From NCBI GenBank assembly GCA_026936325.1, contig JAPTHN010000011.1:26824501-26888500 (forward strand): a stretch of DNA of 64,000 bases, read 5' to 3'. The DNA comes from Platynereis dumerilii. Its lineage: Eukaryota > Annelida > Polychaeta > Phyllodocida > Nereididae. The position numbers were made by a program, and so were the translations under genes. Positions 48,721 to 60,380 of the stretch are shown here, one piece after another (position 1 is the first letter of the stretch; every line of letters begins with the position of its first letter). Below the pieces are notes generated by a model. The model did no database searches. It was not told the DNA's origin and worked only from the letters and a program-made list of their open reading frames with translations.

Positions 48721-48779
48721 AAGAAAAAAAAGAATAATACCAAAAACAATAAGAATTTACCATGTAATGGTAAATTCTT
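48689..48779. repeat. Twin perfect hairpins with GTA loops
   Basis: Hairpin 1 has stem AAACTTCACCTAT at 48689-48701, loop GTA, and its exact inverse at 48705-48717. Hairpin 2 has stem AAGAATTTACCAT at 48751-48763, loop GTA, and its exact inverse at 48767-48779. Both have 13-bp perfect stems and the same 3-nt loop but different stem sequences. They sit at the 3' end of long repeat unit 2, after an A/T-rich AATAATAA tract. Confidence 0.92.
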
Positions 48780-48865
48780 AATTACAAATGAAACCGATTT
48801 GGAATGAAATGGCAGGCCTGTCCTGATGTATTATACTCACAGTGCCCATCATATTACAGTATAGA

Positions 48866-49290
48866 TTAGGGGAGAGCGGGGCACCATGAGCCACGGGGCA
48901 CGATGAACCATGGCCCCTACAAAAAACGGCGACATAGAACTGCTCGATAGGAAGACCATATATTCCTTTATTAGTGTAGAACTGGCTAGGGTAGCAATCA
49001 TAATCTTTCTTTTCAATGTACGACCAAGGATTGACAACAATTCTACTGTTGTAAGTCCAGAACTATAGTGCAAGACATCAGCAGCTGTTTAGGACACATT
49101 TGTGCTATTTCATAGAAAAATATGTAAAATCGATCTGATCCATATTGTGGTGTATGCCAAGGGAAAATTTCGAGTAAAATATCTCGTTTATGAGGTATCA
49201 GTTCTTTACAGTTGAATGAGAAGGATAATATATGTATGTAAACAGCCCCCCATGCCATGGCTCATGGTGCCCCAGGGTTGGGGCACGATG
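48866..49290. mobile_element. Fragment of a GGGGCACCATGAG-type element
   Basis: It starts with TTAGGGGAGAGCGGGGCACC, like the ends of the GGGGTAAGTTGTGCC family, and contains GGGGCACGATGA in both orientations (again at about 49262-49291 as GGTGCCCC and GGGGCACGATGAG). It appears to be a related family with a different internal word. The boundaries are not fixed. Confidence 0.5.
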
Positions 49291-51345
49291 AGACGCTAGA
49301 CTACATTTTTCAGCTTTCTGGTTAGCTGAAGTATAGCCAGAATCGTGTTGATCTTCTTGTCTTTTTGGGAGTTCACATGAGATTTCGCTAGCGCTCACCA
49401 ATAAACTCAGCAAAATTAAAAAGCACCATTTTAAAAAGTACAAACCTCTTGAAGTATCAAAATGAAAGTTTGCACACTTCTAGTAGTTGCTATCAGGCAT
49501 ATGCATGAACATTTACATATTTCTAAGTGCAGTACTTTTGTGTCAAATTAAATCATTGTGGTTACTGTTGAACATGCAAGTCACAAACTGCAATTCAACA
49601 CAAAATGCACCCATGGACATAGGCATACCGGAGGGGGGCAGGGTGGGGGCACAGTGGATTAAATAAAAACTATTGAAAATTAATAATTTCCAGGCAATTT
49701 CATTTAAAATGGTATTAACTTTAAATCGTTAAATTAGTGAAAATTTTGCTCACCTCCAAAAATCGCGTGCCGGATAGGGGAGACCGGGGTGATTTTTGCC
49801 GCGGGGTAAGTTGTGCCCCCCAGTGTTGGGGTGAAATGAAGAACAGGGCAAAAAAAGCAATATCACCCATGCATGCACACTTGGTCAATATAATTTTGCA
49901 CCAAGAAAAAAAACTGCCAAATATGATGAGAGCACTATGAAAAGCTACACTCATACATCAATTTTATTGTTGAAAATTTGAAGCGACGACGGCTGACATT
50001 CTTGTTTCTTGGTCATTTGGTAAGTGTAATGAGATGATTTCGTTATGGTAGGATGGAGTTAGGAGGTATACATAGACATTTGTATTGTTAGATTTCATCT
50101 TGCATTGTTGGTATATTTTTTAGAACCAGTTTTGTTAATAAAATCTATTTGGGGTAAGCTGTGCCATTTTGATTGGGGTGAGTTGTGCCTAAGATATAAC
50201 ATAGGATTTAATTTTTAATCATTGATTTTGGTCTGGATTGTATGCAAGGCCTAAACGTGATGTGACATAACTTACACAGGGAAGAAAATGTATTAAAAAC
50301 GCTATACCACTCTCTAAATAATAAATAGTTTTAGTTTTTGCATAATTTTGAAATTTTGGCAAAATGGCTGATAAATGTTTGATAAGTTTCATGTGACATA
50401 GCCATAAGCTTAACACATGATGCAAATGATCTATCAGAAGAAACAGGTGAAACGCAAGGTTTGTTTGGAATGAACTAAGTGGAACAACGTGCCCCACCAT
50501 GCGACATAACTTACTCTGGCAACGGGGCAATTTGTGCCACTTGACCTACTTTTTCAAAATGCCTACCACGGTCATCCCAATGGTTCGATTGCCCTGAAAC
50601 TTGGCTCGATTCTGGTCAAAGTCTTATATGTTGATATCTGATTTTCAGATTATATGATTAAGCTTTTGTTTTTTTTTTAAATCACCCTGAAGCAAAAATG
50701 GCACAACTTACCCAGTTCTCCCCTACGCCTATGCCAGTGGAATATTGTTTTTGTGGCATACTGGATGAGATTAATCTTATGAAATTTTCACATAGTAGGC
50801 ACAGGACTTGCAAGAGCTGCCCCATTGAAGTTTTTGGAAAAATGTTTATGACAAAGCAGATTTGAATTTAAAATTCCAAATTTACGAGTTAGCATCTGGA
50901 AATGAAGCATATGAACCCAAACTGTTAAATAATGGGATGACAATCATTTTCATCAATACTCGCAAAAATCTGAATACATTTTTCTTAAAGATTTTGCACA
51001 ACACCTGTAGGAGCAGGTCAGCATTGACACTTAAATTTTATTAATTTCATCACTGAATCTTGAAATGTTGTGACTTGCATTTTCGACAGTAACTTACTGC
51101 ACTTATAGATTTGTAAATTTTCAAGAATATACCTGATGGCAACTACTAGAGGTGTGCAAACTTTCATCTTGATACTTTAAGAGAAAGCACTAGTGTTAGC
51201 CTTTTTAAAATGGTGTGTTTTTAATATTGCTGAGTTTATATATAAAGCAAAAGAAGTGGGCTGTGAGCCTTTGGTTGAGCCGAACTGTTATGTGAACGTC
51301 CCCAATGGACAGCAAGAAGATCAACATAATGCTAACTAAACCCCA
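49290..51345. mobile_element. Inverted-arm element interrupted by a TIR element
   Basis: About 49290-49570 and 51050-51345 are diverged inverted copies: the block AACTACTAGARGTGTGCAAA and its surroundings match in opposite orientation, as do AAAATGGTG, GCTGAGTTTAT and GAAGATCAACA blocks. The 951-bp element at 49775-50725 lies between the arms as a later insertion. No coding sequence is recognised. Confidence 0.6.
49775..50725. mobile_element. TIR element of the GGGGTAAGTTGTGCC family, copy 2
   Basis: The ends are TAGGGGAGACCGGGGTGA and CACAACTTACCCAGTTCTCC, then CCTA, inverted relative to each other. Internal GGGGTAAGYTGTGCC copies occur near 49803 and 50152. It matches 6022-8351 along its length apart from the nested insert in that copy, and therefore serves as the empty-site reference for it. 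Confidence 0.82.
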
Positions 51346-51859
51346 CTTTAACCTGTAGCTTCACTTAACTGGAAAATTGGATTTGAATAGAAACAAGGGA
51401 AGACAACTGAGACATGTGAAATTCAAAGTTACCTCCTCCAATCCTAGTTTTCAGCTTTAGGATAGAAGAACACAGAAAAGAAGCGGAGAGTGTTGCCGGG
51501 CAAACCTTCACTATACGGTTTGTCTCATGCGAAATGAAATTTAGCAGCACTTCAACCGTCTGTATAAAAGCAATAAAAGAGCCTGGATCCGTGGTTTTGG
51601 TGTCATCCTATCTGGAACTAAATTGTCAGTGGCGCTGCTGTTTTTTTGTGACATCACAGCAAGTTAAGCAATTGTTCTGGTTGGGTCATGAATGTCAACA
51701 AGCAAGATGAACTGCCATCGTACGAAATTGCTCGAAAATCGGCAAAAAACGGCGCTAAAACCTCGCAAAAATGTGATATTAACATTGCATATTGGCTGTT
51801 CTATCCCTGAGTATGTGTTAATCTGCTGTACTACTTTTAGATACAGAGCAATCAGGCCA

Positions 51860-52142
51860 AACACCAGTTCGCATGTTGATGAGACAAACAGTAGAAGCAA
51901 CAAAAGGCAGTCCGAAAGTACCACTCACAAATCCGCAATCACGGATCATGTGACTACTACAAACAACATCATAGATTGGGAGGGAACCAAGGTCATAGAC
52001 AAAGAAGCAAAAGACGCAAACGACAAGTGAGGGAAGTGATCTTGATCCAACGCACGCGGGGGGCCATCAACAGGGATGAAGGTTGTTATGAGCTTTCGCA
52101 CCTCTATCAAACTGTCATACAACAACAGCACAAGCCACATCC
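51860..52142 (+). pseudogene. Penelope-like element, C-terminal remnant
   Basis: Plus-strand blocks ITDHVTTTNNIIDWEGTKVI and, after a break, REVILIQRTRGAINRDEGC and YELSHLY match the conserved segment after the GIY-YIG nuclease of Penelope-like retroelements (pattern 'DH...H.IDW..TKVID.E ... REAI.I......NRDEG.Y.LS..Y'). The reverse-transcriptase part is absent, so the copy is 5'-truncated, and the frame is interrupted. The assignment rests on remembered family motifs. It lies just upstream of the full-length LINE and is independent of it. Confidence 0.65.
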
Positions 52143-52707
52143 GTACTGAAGAAGCCTGCTTGCTAAGCAGAGCGAAAATCTCTAGAGGTAATCTTTCATC
52201 ATTGGATGTAGAAAGATAAATCAGAGAATGCTTAAAAGAACCATCCAGCGAGATGATCAGAAATGCAATTGGTTAATTTACTGTCTTTACAAATTATTGA
52301 AGATAATATCTGCGAACCGCTCAATTAAAATTAGTAATAGCCTTATGCAATTCAATGGGGCCAGGCTTATTTTTATTTTCACTGATTATCGCCCATTTAT
52401 TTCGTCCTAAATTCGGCCCTCATACCTAGAATATCACTTCCCATCCTATTTTCTGCAGTTGAGAACAGACCCAACCCTTTTCCCATCACACCAAACACTT
52501 GTTTACAATAATAGTGTAACTTAGAGCCCCTCTCTTGAGATATTTTCGGACTTTGTTTACTCAAGCCAGTTTTGACTTTTGTGTATTGTCAAGTTAACTT
52601 TTTGTGTATTGTCAAATTAAGCCCAACTCTGTGTATCTGATAATTATGTTACTTTAAAACCGTATATACTGTGCTAGTACTGTTGCTATTCCAGAAATCA
52701 ACTCAAC

Positions 52708-54494
52708 ATGACTGGAAAAACAGATGACTCTGTGGCTGTTGAACCCAATGGAACCCAAGACTCTGCTGGATCAGCTGAGGGATCAAGTGGATCTTGTGAG
52801 ACTGATATGCTACAGCTGCAGAAAAATCAGGACCCAAGCAAAGTATGCTTGACAACCTGCAAGTACGATGGAAGGTCGACTGCTGCTGCAAGAAATGCAG
52901 GTCATGTATCATGTTCATTATGCCTTCATTCATTTCATAAAGATTGTATTAGTTTTCCTGTTGATGGTCCTGTATTTTGGACATGTCCCCTATGTAAAAA
53001 CTTAGCTGCTGAAGTGAAGAGTCTGCATGTAAAGTTGGACTCTGTGATCTCACAGAATAAAGGGCTCATTGACACTATTAATCAGCAGCAAATCATGCTT
53101 AATACCATCCTGCCTCTTTGTACCCAGATAACTGCCCTTACAAAACTCCTTCCAGATCCGGCTGACGATGATGATACTGATGACGAATGTGAAGCTGAAC
53201 CGGAAGGTGAACTGGTGATTGGAGATTCCCTCCTGAGAGACGTGGATCCAACGACAGACGATTTGACAGTGGATTCCATTGGAGGAGCCAGATTTGCTGA
53301 CATCCGCAGAAGACTTAAGTTGATTAACCCCAGGAAGAAGCGCTATGTCAGAACTGTTATTGTGGCAGGAACTAATGACACCACTACTGCACGTTCTGCA
53401 CAGAAAATCGCAGCTGACTGAAAGGTACTCTTGAAGTTGCTAAACGTATTGCCACTAACGTTGTTCTCTCGAGTATTCCTCCACGCAGTGACGATCGAGG
53501 TGACATGACCAAGGTTGATCATGTTAATCAACTTCTTGTCACAGTCGCCAATGAAGAAAATGTCCAGTTTGTCAATCAGGATGGCAACTTCCGTTTTCAA
53601 GACAAATCTGTAGACACTGCTCTGTTGCTACCTGATCAACTCCATCTATCGAAAAATGGAGTTCAGAAACTGTTGTCGAACTTGTCCCTTAACGAGAAAG
53701 CAAAACCGAGATCAGCAAACAGAGTAAGACCTCAGAAACCCGAGCAGGTGTGGAATCTTTCTGCCCCTCCCACCATCCCTGCTCCCCCGCCTCCCTTGAT
53801 GACGCTGACGGTCGACCCCCCTCGCTCACAGACGCCTGACCCTAGTGCGGCTCCAGTGTACTTCAGAGGTGAAGATGCACCTTTGAGTAATTTTTTCCCG
53901 ACGCCCATCTCAATATGGAACATGAACTTTGCCAGCTCAGAACATGCGTACCAGTATCGTAAATCCATCGCTCTGGGCAACAAAGAAGCTGCGGCAAACG
54001 TGCTCCGCTGCGCCAAGCCTGTCCAGGCTAAACGAATTGGTGACAGTTTGACAGAGGACGATAGGTGGGACAATATCCGACAAGGTGCCATGTATGAGAT
54101 CCTAAAGGTGAAAGCTCGACAATGCCCTCGCTTCTCTGCCGTCTTGCGGGAATCAGGGAATCGTCCCTTGATTGAGAACACTCCGAACATCTACTGGGGC
54201 AGAGGTCAGAGTGGTGAAGGCCTCAACATGCTTGGACGACTCCTCATGACGTTGAGGTCTGAACTATCTCACATGACACGACAGCCACAACGCTTCACCC
54301 CTCGACCATCCGTAGCCCCCCCTCGAACCGCTTTTGGACGTACCCAGCCCCATTCCAGACAACAACAACCGAGATGCTTCAACTGCGGAGAAGCATCTCA
54401 CACGAAGGCCACGTGTCGCCACAACTCTCCCCTTCGATGTTACTCCTGCAATGGACTCGGCCACAAAAAGAAGTTTTGTGAACAGTCTTATTAA
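52708..54494 (+). CDS. LINE ORF1: PHD finger - SGNH esterase - NADAR - two CCHC knuckles
   Basis: The first part (52708-53421, 237 codons) starts MTGKTDDSVAVEPNG. Residues 47-96 form a C4HC3 PHD-type finger (Cys47, Cys51, Cys69, Cys72, His77, Cys80, Cys93, Cys96), followed by a likely coiled coil (~100-145) and an SGNH-hydrolase fold with VIGDSLLRD (Ser block), IGG and VIVAGTND. The frame then shifts near 53417-53421, consistent with loss of one base, and the esterase resumes to its DQLHLS block at about 53634. The second part (53505-54494) has a proline-rich linker, then about 53853-54272 a NADAR (YbiA-like) domain: APLSNFF, FASSEHAYQY, LIENTPNIYWGRGQSGEGL and NMLGRLLMTLR. Two zinc knuckles end it: CFNCGEASHTKATC and CYSCNGLGHKKKFC. 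PHD and esterase are known in CR1-group ORF1s; NADAR is not one I know there. Confidence 0.88.
53853..54272 (+). other. NADAR (YbiA-like) domain within LINE ORF1
   Basis: About 140 residues. Compared from memory with Escherichia coli YbiA, the key blocks are kept: the SNF turn, (S/T)SEHxYQ with its glutamate, the W...R..M helix, and LxExTxxxYWGxGxxGxGxNxLGxLLMxLR at the end. All blocks are in one frame without a stop, so the domain itself looks intact. NADAR proteins are known to act on ADP-ribose conjugates; some remove ADP-ribose from guanine in nucleic acid as antitoxins to DarT1. Function here is inferred from those relatives only. Confidence 0.88.
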
Positions 54495-54512
54495 AGATCA
54501 GGCCAGGGAGAG

Positions 54513-57500
54513 GTGGCCGGGCCTTGCAGGAATGTAAATGTGAATTTATCAGTGACTTTTAATAACAGTGATGTTATATGTGATCTTAATGTTGATGATT
54601 TTACTCCTGATACTTGTGATTTTAATGCTGTTGACTGTTTTACTACAAACAAGGGTGAAATGTCAAATGATGTACATACTTTTGATAGACTACAAACTGA
54701 TTGTGAAAGCGATTATGACATTGAATTGAATACATGCTGTAGTATTTCACAATGTAATGTATTGCAAAGCTGTGATGTCGAAATAGGTGCTATCCCTGTT
54801 AGCCAATGTGCATTAGGCAACGTCGTAGATTGTGATCATGTAGAAGATTCAAATGAATATTTGGAAAATGTGAATGAAAATGTAGAAAATTCTAGTGAGG
54901 GTGTAGAAAATCCATATGAGGACCTTTCCAAATTTTCCAAAAACAATGCGAAAAACCTAATATTTTCTCACCTAAATATTAATAGTCTGTCATGTAAGTA
55001 TATGGAGATATATGAAATACTAAGAAAAGGTCACAGTGATATTCTATTTCTATCAGAAACCAAATTAGATTGCTCTTTCCCTGATGCTCAATTTCATATT
55101 GATAAGTTTTTGATCCATAGACTTGATAGAAACGCCCATGGTGGCGGACTTATATGCTACGTTAAAGACACAATCCCACACAAAAATCGATCTGATATCG
55201 CTGTAAATGATTCAGGAATAGAAAGTATAGTTATACAAGTCAAAACAACTCAGAAAAATATGTTTTTCCTCCATGTCTATAGGCCACCGAATGTAAATGT
55301 CTCCAATCTTAACTCCGCTTTAGAAACTATGCTGAACAAGTGTTTCTTAGAAAGTGAATGTGTTTATATAATTGGTGATCTAAATGTAAATTTCTTGCAA
55401 AAAGCTAACCAATTAAGTAATATGTGTGACAATTATGACCTCAAACAATTAGTGAAAAATCCAACATGCTTTAAAAGCGCAGATAACCCAACACTACTAG
55501 ATGTAATTTTAACAAATAATCCAAAATCAATTAGGCAATCCTTAAATATTTCTGTTGGAATTAGTGACTTCCATAATTATATCAGTGCTGCTACTAAATT
55601 AGTTTGCCCATCCGACCAGCCTAAAATAGTATACTACAGGACATTTAAGCATTTTAATGAAGAATCATATAAAAGTGATCTAGAATCAGCACCTTTTCAT
55701 ATTGCTCAATTATTTGATGATGTTGATGATCAATTATGGTTTCACAATACTTTGCTGTTAGATGTAGTAAATAAGAATGCTCCTAAAAAACAGAAAATAG
55801 TAAAGTACAAACAGCTACCTTATATGAATGACAATTTAAGAAAAGCTATAAATGTAAAGGCAACCTTGAGAAGAAAATTTCAAAAAAGTAAAAGTCAAGA
55901 GTCATGGCAAAGTTTTAAGAAACAAAGAAATCTTGTAAATAAGTTAAAGAGGACATCTTTATTAAAATATTTTGAAGATAAATGTAATTCTGACAAAACT
56001 AAAGGGAAACACTTTTGGGAAGTTGTAAAAACCATTTATGACCAACAATGTTAAACAGAACAACCAAAGTATAACATTGTATGAAAATGATTCTTTGATT
56101 AGCAAACCAATAGATGTTAGTAATACGTTCAATGAATATTTTATTAATGTAACAAATGATCTCTGTGAATCAAATGAAGTCAAAGAAATGTCAGCTGATC
56201 AGGTCATTGACCATTACAGGGATCACCCAAGTGTGAAACAAATTAACAGCTATGCAATCAATGAACGACAGTTTACCTTCACAACTGTTAGTCAATCATC
56301 TGTGCTAAACAAACTTAAACTACTTCAATCAAACAAAGCAACTGGTTTTGATCAAATCTCCCCGAAGTTTCTAAAACTAGGATCGAACTCTTTAAGCAAA
56401 TCATTCACTCAAATGATAAATAAGAGCATAGAAACTTGTGAATTCCCAGACTGCAATAAAAAAGCGGAAGTAACACCACTCTATAAAAAGTCAGATCAGC
56501 TGGCTAAAGAAAACTACAGACCCTTGAGTGTGCTTCCCTCAACCTCAAAGATATTTGAGAAAATTATATGTGATCAGTTATTAGATTTTATGTCAACTTA
56601 CTTGTCAAATGATCTATCTGCGTATAGAAAACAGTATAGCTGCAATAATGTTCTTGTAAAATGTATTGAAAACTGGAGAAATGCCCTCGATAATAATTGT
56701 CATGTTGGTTGTGTATTAATAGATCTTTCAAAAGCTTTTGACAGTTTACCTCATGGACTTTTAATAGCAAAATTAAATGCTTATGGAGTTTCATTAGAAG
56801 CATGCTCATTTATCATGAGTTACTTAAAAAACCGAAGGCAAGCTGTAAAGTTAGGAAATATTAGAAGTGAATGGTTAAATCTCAAAACTGGTGTCCCACA
56901 GGGGTCAATCATGGGACCTCTTCTATTTAACATCTTTATCAATGATTTCATATTTGAACTCAAGAAAACATGTGATGTGTACAATTATGCTGATGATAAC
57001 GCCTTATCTTATTCTCATAAGGATAAATTAAAAGTTAAAGAAACACTCGAGAAAGCTGCTGAAACAGCAATCTCGTGGTTTCAAGAAAATTACATGAAGG
57101 CGAATCCTTCAAAGTTTCAGGCAATATGCTTCAGCAGAAACAATACTGAAATTGATTTCAAGGTTGATGTGAACACTATTAAATCAGAAAGTGTAGTGAA
57201 ACTGTTAGGCATACATATAGACAATAAGCTAAATTTTAATCACCATTTATCACTAATCTGCAAAAAGGCTGCAAGGCAAATAAATGCACTTCAAAGATTA
57301 TGTAAATATGTTGGTTACGAAGGACGACTCAGGATTTATGAGGCATTTGTAGCTTCAAATTTTGTTTATTGTTCAATTGCCTATCAAACCTACTCTCTTG
57401 GACATGATAGGAAAATTGAAAAACTCAATGAACGAGCACTGAGACTTGTTTGCAACGATTATGAGGGCACATATAATGATCTACTTATAAAAACAGGTAA

Positions 57501-57837
57501 AAAGATGCTTCATGTAACCTGTAAAAATAGCTTAGTTGAATTAGTTTTTAAGATACTTCATGGCCAAGCACCACCTTTGGAAAGTTCATTTTTTGAAAAA
57601 CAAATTACTCCATACAACATGCGGGACAATGGCAAACTAGTCTTACCCACTTTTAACACAGTTCAATATGGTAAAAGGTCTATTAGTTATCAAGGTCCCT
57701 CATTATGGAATGCTCTACCCTCTCACTTGAAATGTTCAGATGATATAGGATCATTCAAATCAGACTTGCGAAGGAAACACTATTTTAATCAATGTGAATG
57801 TGGAACATGTTTATTATGCCTTAGAAATTCTCTGTAA
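54513..57837 (+). CDS. LINE ORF2: apurinic-type endonuclease and reverse transcriptase
   Basis: The open frame reaches back to 54513, but the first ATG in it is at 54660; between them the codons are ordinary, so the true start is uncertain. After an acidic N-terminal region the endonuclease follows with HLNINS, SETKLD, DRNAHGGGLICYV, YRPPN, IGDLNVNF, LLDVILTN and GISDFHN. The frame changes once in a run of five A at 56027-56031, consistent with one inserted base. The reverse transcriptase continues with ENYRPLSVLPSTSKIFEK, motif A VLIDLSKAFDSL, motif B GVPQGSIMGPLLF, motif C NYADDN at about 56980-56997, thumb WNALPSHLK, and a terminal CECGTCLLC knuckle. All catalytic residues are present. In the family this protein nicks the target and copies the RNA in place. 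Confidence 0.92.
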
Positions 57838-58059
57838 TAATTATGTCATGATATAAATAATATTGCACAGATATGTGTTAAAGTAATAATAGAATTGTAA
57901 ATAACTTCACTCATTTTCATCTGTATATAACTTCGTAGTTTCACCCTGTTCTGTTATTTTAACTTGTCGGTAAAAAGCTTATAGCTTGTGTTTATTGTTT
58001 TTATTGTCACCACCGACGTTAAATAAAGTTTTTATCTTATCTTATCTTATCTTATCTTA
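57838..58059 (+). other. LINE 3' UTR with AATAAA and TTATC tail
   Basis: A ~180-bp UTR contains AATAAA at 58022-58027 and ends in five TTATC pentamers plus TTA. Short tandem 3' repeats serve as the reverse-transcriptase recognition end in CR1/L2-group LINEs. Confidence 0.85.
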
Positions 58060-60086
58060 GGTGGCTGCAGGGTGAACAGAATAGCATTTGATTGAGAGTT
58101 TTATTCTACACATTTCTCCAGAAGTAGCTTTTCATGCCATTGATTGATAAGCGAAAATTTGAGAGTCTAATTTTAATTTTCATTGGGCCTGCAGTCCATG
58201 TGAATCAGCATGCAGTATAAGCAAGAAAGTTCAGGAAGTTCAGATGAAAATAGACCTCTCTCGCAATTGCTAAATAAGCTAATCATTCAAATGGGTTAAA
58301 TGAAAAGAACACACTGAAATAATCATGTCTCAACCAAGAGGTCCATTAGTTAAGTTCACAGTGGCCGAGCTGCACCGAATGTTTCAACTTCCAGCAGTAG
58401 TATTATGCAGGAGTTGAGCACATGACACGATCTCAGGCAACTTCAAAGCAAAAGGGTTTTCTGAAGTTAAGGCCGTTGGTGTTAGAAATATCTTTCTTTG
58501 TCTCACTGTCTGCATACATGTAGACCTGTGGTTTGGTTTTAGGTAAATGTGCAATTGTGCATCCTCTAAAATTGGAGTGTTAAAGGAAAACATTCCTTTA
58601 TATTTCCTATATTTGAATTTGAATTTTTCTATCTAAAGAAAACCCCGGAGTTTGAACCCATGCACTGATGCAGAAAAGGACCAGCTGAACAGCTGGCAAA
58701 ATGCAAAGTCTCATTGCATTTTTAAACATAGTGACTAGGAGACCAAATGGTCTCATTGTGGGCAGATTTGGTGAATTTCTGCTATCAAACATATTCTTCA
58801 CAGTCTTTACAATATATTTCTGTTTATGTCATCTTGTTGAAAAATTAGCAATCAGCTAAGATGGTAAGAAATTCTGTTCTGCCATGATACCAATGATGCC
58901 ATGCATGGACAGTCATACATGTATGCATGGTGCCTGTGCCCAATCTAGCTCCAATATTGATCCAGATTGCTAAATTTACCTCATGATTCCTCTGTCACTT
59001 TGCATGTCAACTTCCATCAGAAAGTTTCTGGGAGAAATCCATCAATTAATATTAGATTTTTCCTTGAAACCATGAAATATTTGTTGGAAATGGATTAATC
59101 AGCCAAACATACCAGACACCATTTCGACTTATGCATTTGTGAACTGAGAACTTAGGGGAGACTCAAACATACTAAAATACGGTTTTATATTTTAATTGCA
59201 CTTTTGAAAAATTCCGTTATTTAAAATATACAACATGCCTGAAGTGTGTTCCAAAAATTAATGAACATACTTTTGATTTGAGCATTCACAAAAACCAACT
59301 TGAATTTTTGCATTATTCTTGTGTCAGTCAACATTAGAATAAGAGGCTTGCTCCTGCACCGCCCCATCTGCAAAGAAAATTTTTTTTTCTCATTTGGTTT
59401 ATTTTCTAGGATTTGAGGCGAGGTCAGATTGTAAATTTACAATCTAACCGGTCAGTCAAACATTGTCTATGAAGTTCTACATTCTTCACTCAGGTACACA
59501 ATTTCGATATTTTACCTGGAAGTTCGAAATTTATCCTGACTGATCAAGCGATGCATGTACAATATGGATATTGTTTGTCGCCGCTTTCCTAATCGAATTT
59601 TTTCAAATCAGTTCTCATGCAATAAATGTGGTACATCCCAACCAGCTGTGAAATCCTAAGCTATTTGCAGTTCCTTCCCATTGGCTATCTGATGTCACCC
59701 GATGTCAGACAGACATCAGAATAACGTCTTGACGTTCCTCTGACATCTGTCTGACGCCAGGTGAGGTCAGATGCCCGCTGTTTTTAGAGGCAAAACTGAT
59801 GCCGGGAAATTGTTGATATCAGCTATTTTCAATGCTCTACCAAATAATTATTGACAATTTGACAGTCTAACTGCACCGTTGCTCATAAATATGGAATGCT
59901 TCAATATTCTCCATTGAAATTGACAACTTTAGCAACTTCTGTTGGAGCACATTATCGTCTGATTCAATGGTAACTACTTCCAACGACCACCAAAGGGGAG
60001 AACATGCTGTCATTTAAAACGCATGCTGCAGCGTTAACCCCAGGAAAAGTTGCAGCAGCATGAAATATGGAAATTCAGGGGGTTTT
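58060..60086. other. Gene-free stretch
   Basis: No exon or clear element. A locally dense set of GATGTC/GACATC words at about 59689-59765 (TGATGTCACCCGATGTCAG and TCTGACATCTGTCTGACG) forms overlapping small palindromes. Confidence 0.4.
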
Positions 60087-60380
60087 TTAGGGGCCGACCA
60101 GATGATCTTTGGGGGGGGGCTATGGATATTTGGTGAAAAAAAAAGATTGTTTCCCACTTGACACTGAAAAAAAAAGTTTGTTCAGCACATGGAAATAAAA
60201 AAAAAAGTTTGTTTTTACCTGTAGCTAGGGTACCGTAATGTTAAAATTCCGATAAAAAAGTTTGTCGCGAGTACGCATGCGAAAAAAAAGTTCGTCGACG
60301 CGCCGCAAACGAAAAAAAACGTTCGTCCTGGGGGTAAAGTCCATAGCCCCCCCCCCAACTATCGTCTGGTCGGCCCCTTA
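60087..60380. mobile_element. ~290-bp MITE with GGGGCCGACCAGA ends
   Basis: Inverted ends GGGGCCGACCAGATGAT and its counterpart ATCGTCTGGTCGGCCCC enclose poly-G/poly-C runs and CTATGGA/TCCATAG blocks. TTA flanks each end as a probable 3-bp target duplication. The middle is a degenerate array of GAAAAAAAAAGTTTGTT / GTTCGTC units. Non-autonomous. Confidence 0.85.

Larger units (their letters stand above)
52430..58059 (+). mobile_element. Nearly full-length LINE (CR1/L2 group) with NADAR-containing ORF1
   Basis: The order is 5' leader, ORF1 (52708-54494), ORF2 (54513-57837), AATAAA at 58022-58027 and a TTATC pentamer tail at about 58031-58059. The 5' boundary is uncertain (somewhere between the Penelope remnant and ORF1). 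A CR1-like origin follows from the PHD-plus-esterase ORF1, the endonuclease and RT motifs, and the short-repeat 3' tail instead of poly(A). Only two single-base frame breaks are visible, both consistent with recent decay, so the insertion is young. No target duplication was found, which is common for this group. Confidence 0.9.

Noticed and set aside
51692-52140. Host gene encoding IIDWEGTKVIDKE
   Set aside because: The motif belongs to Penelope-like elements and the frame is interrupted; there is no host exon structure.
54513-54659. ORF2 start at 54513
   Set aside because: That codon is GTG; the first ATG in frame is at 54660, so the earlier start is not accepted as given.
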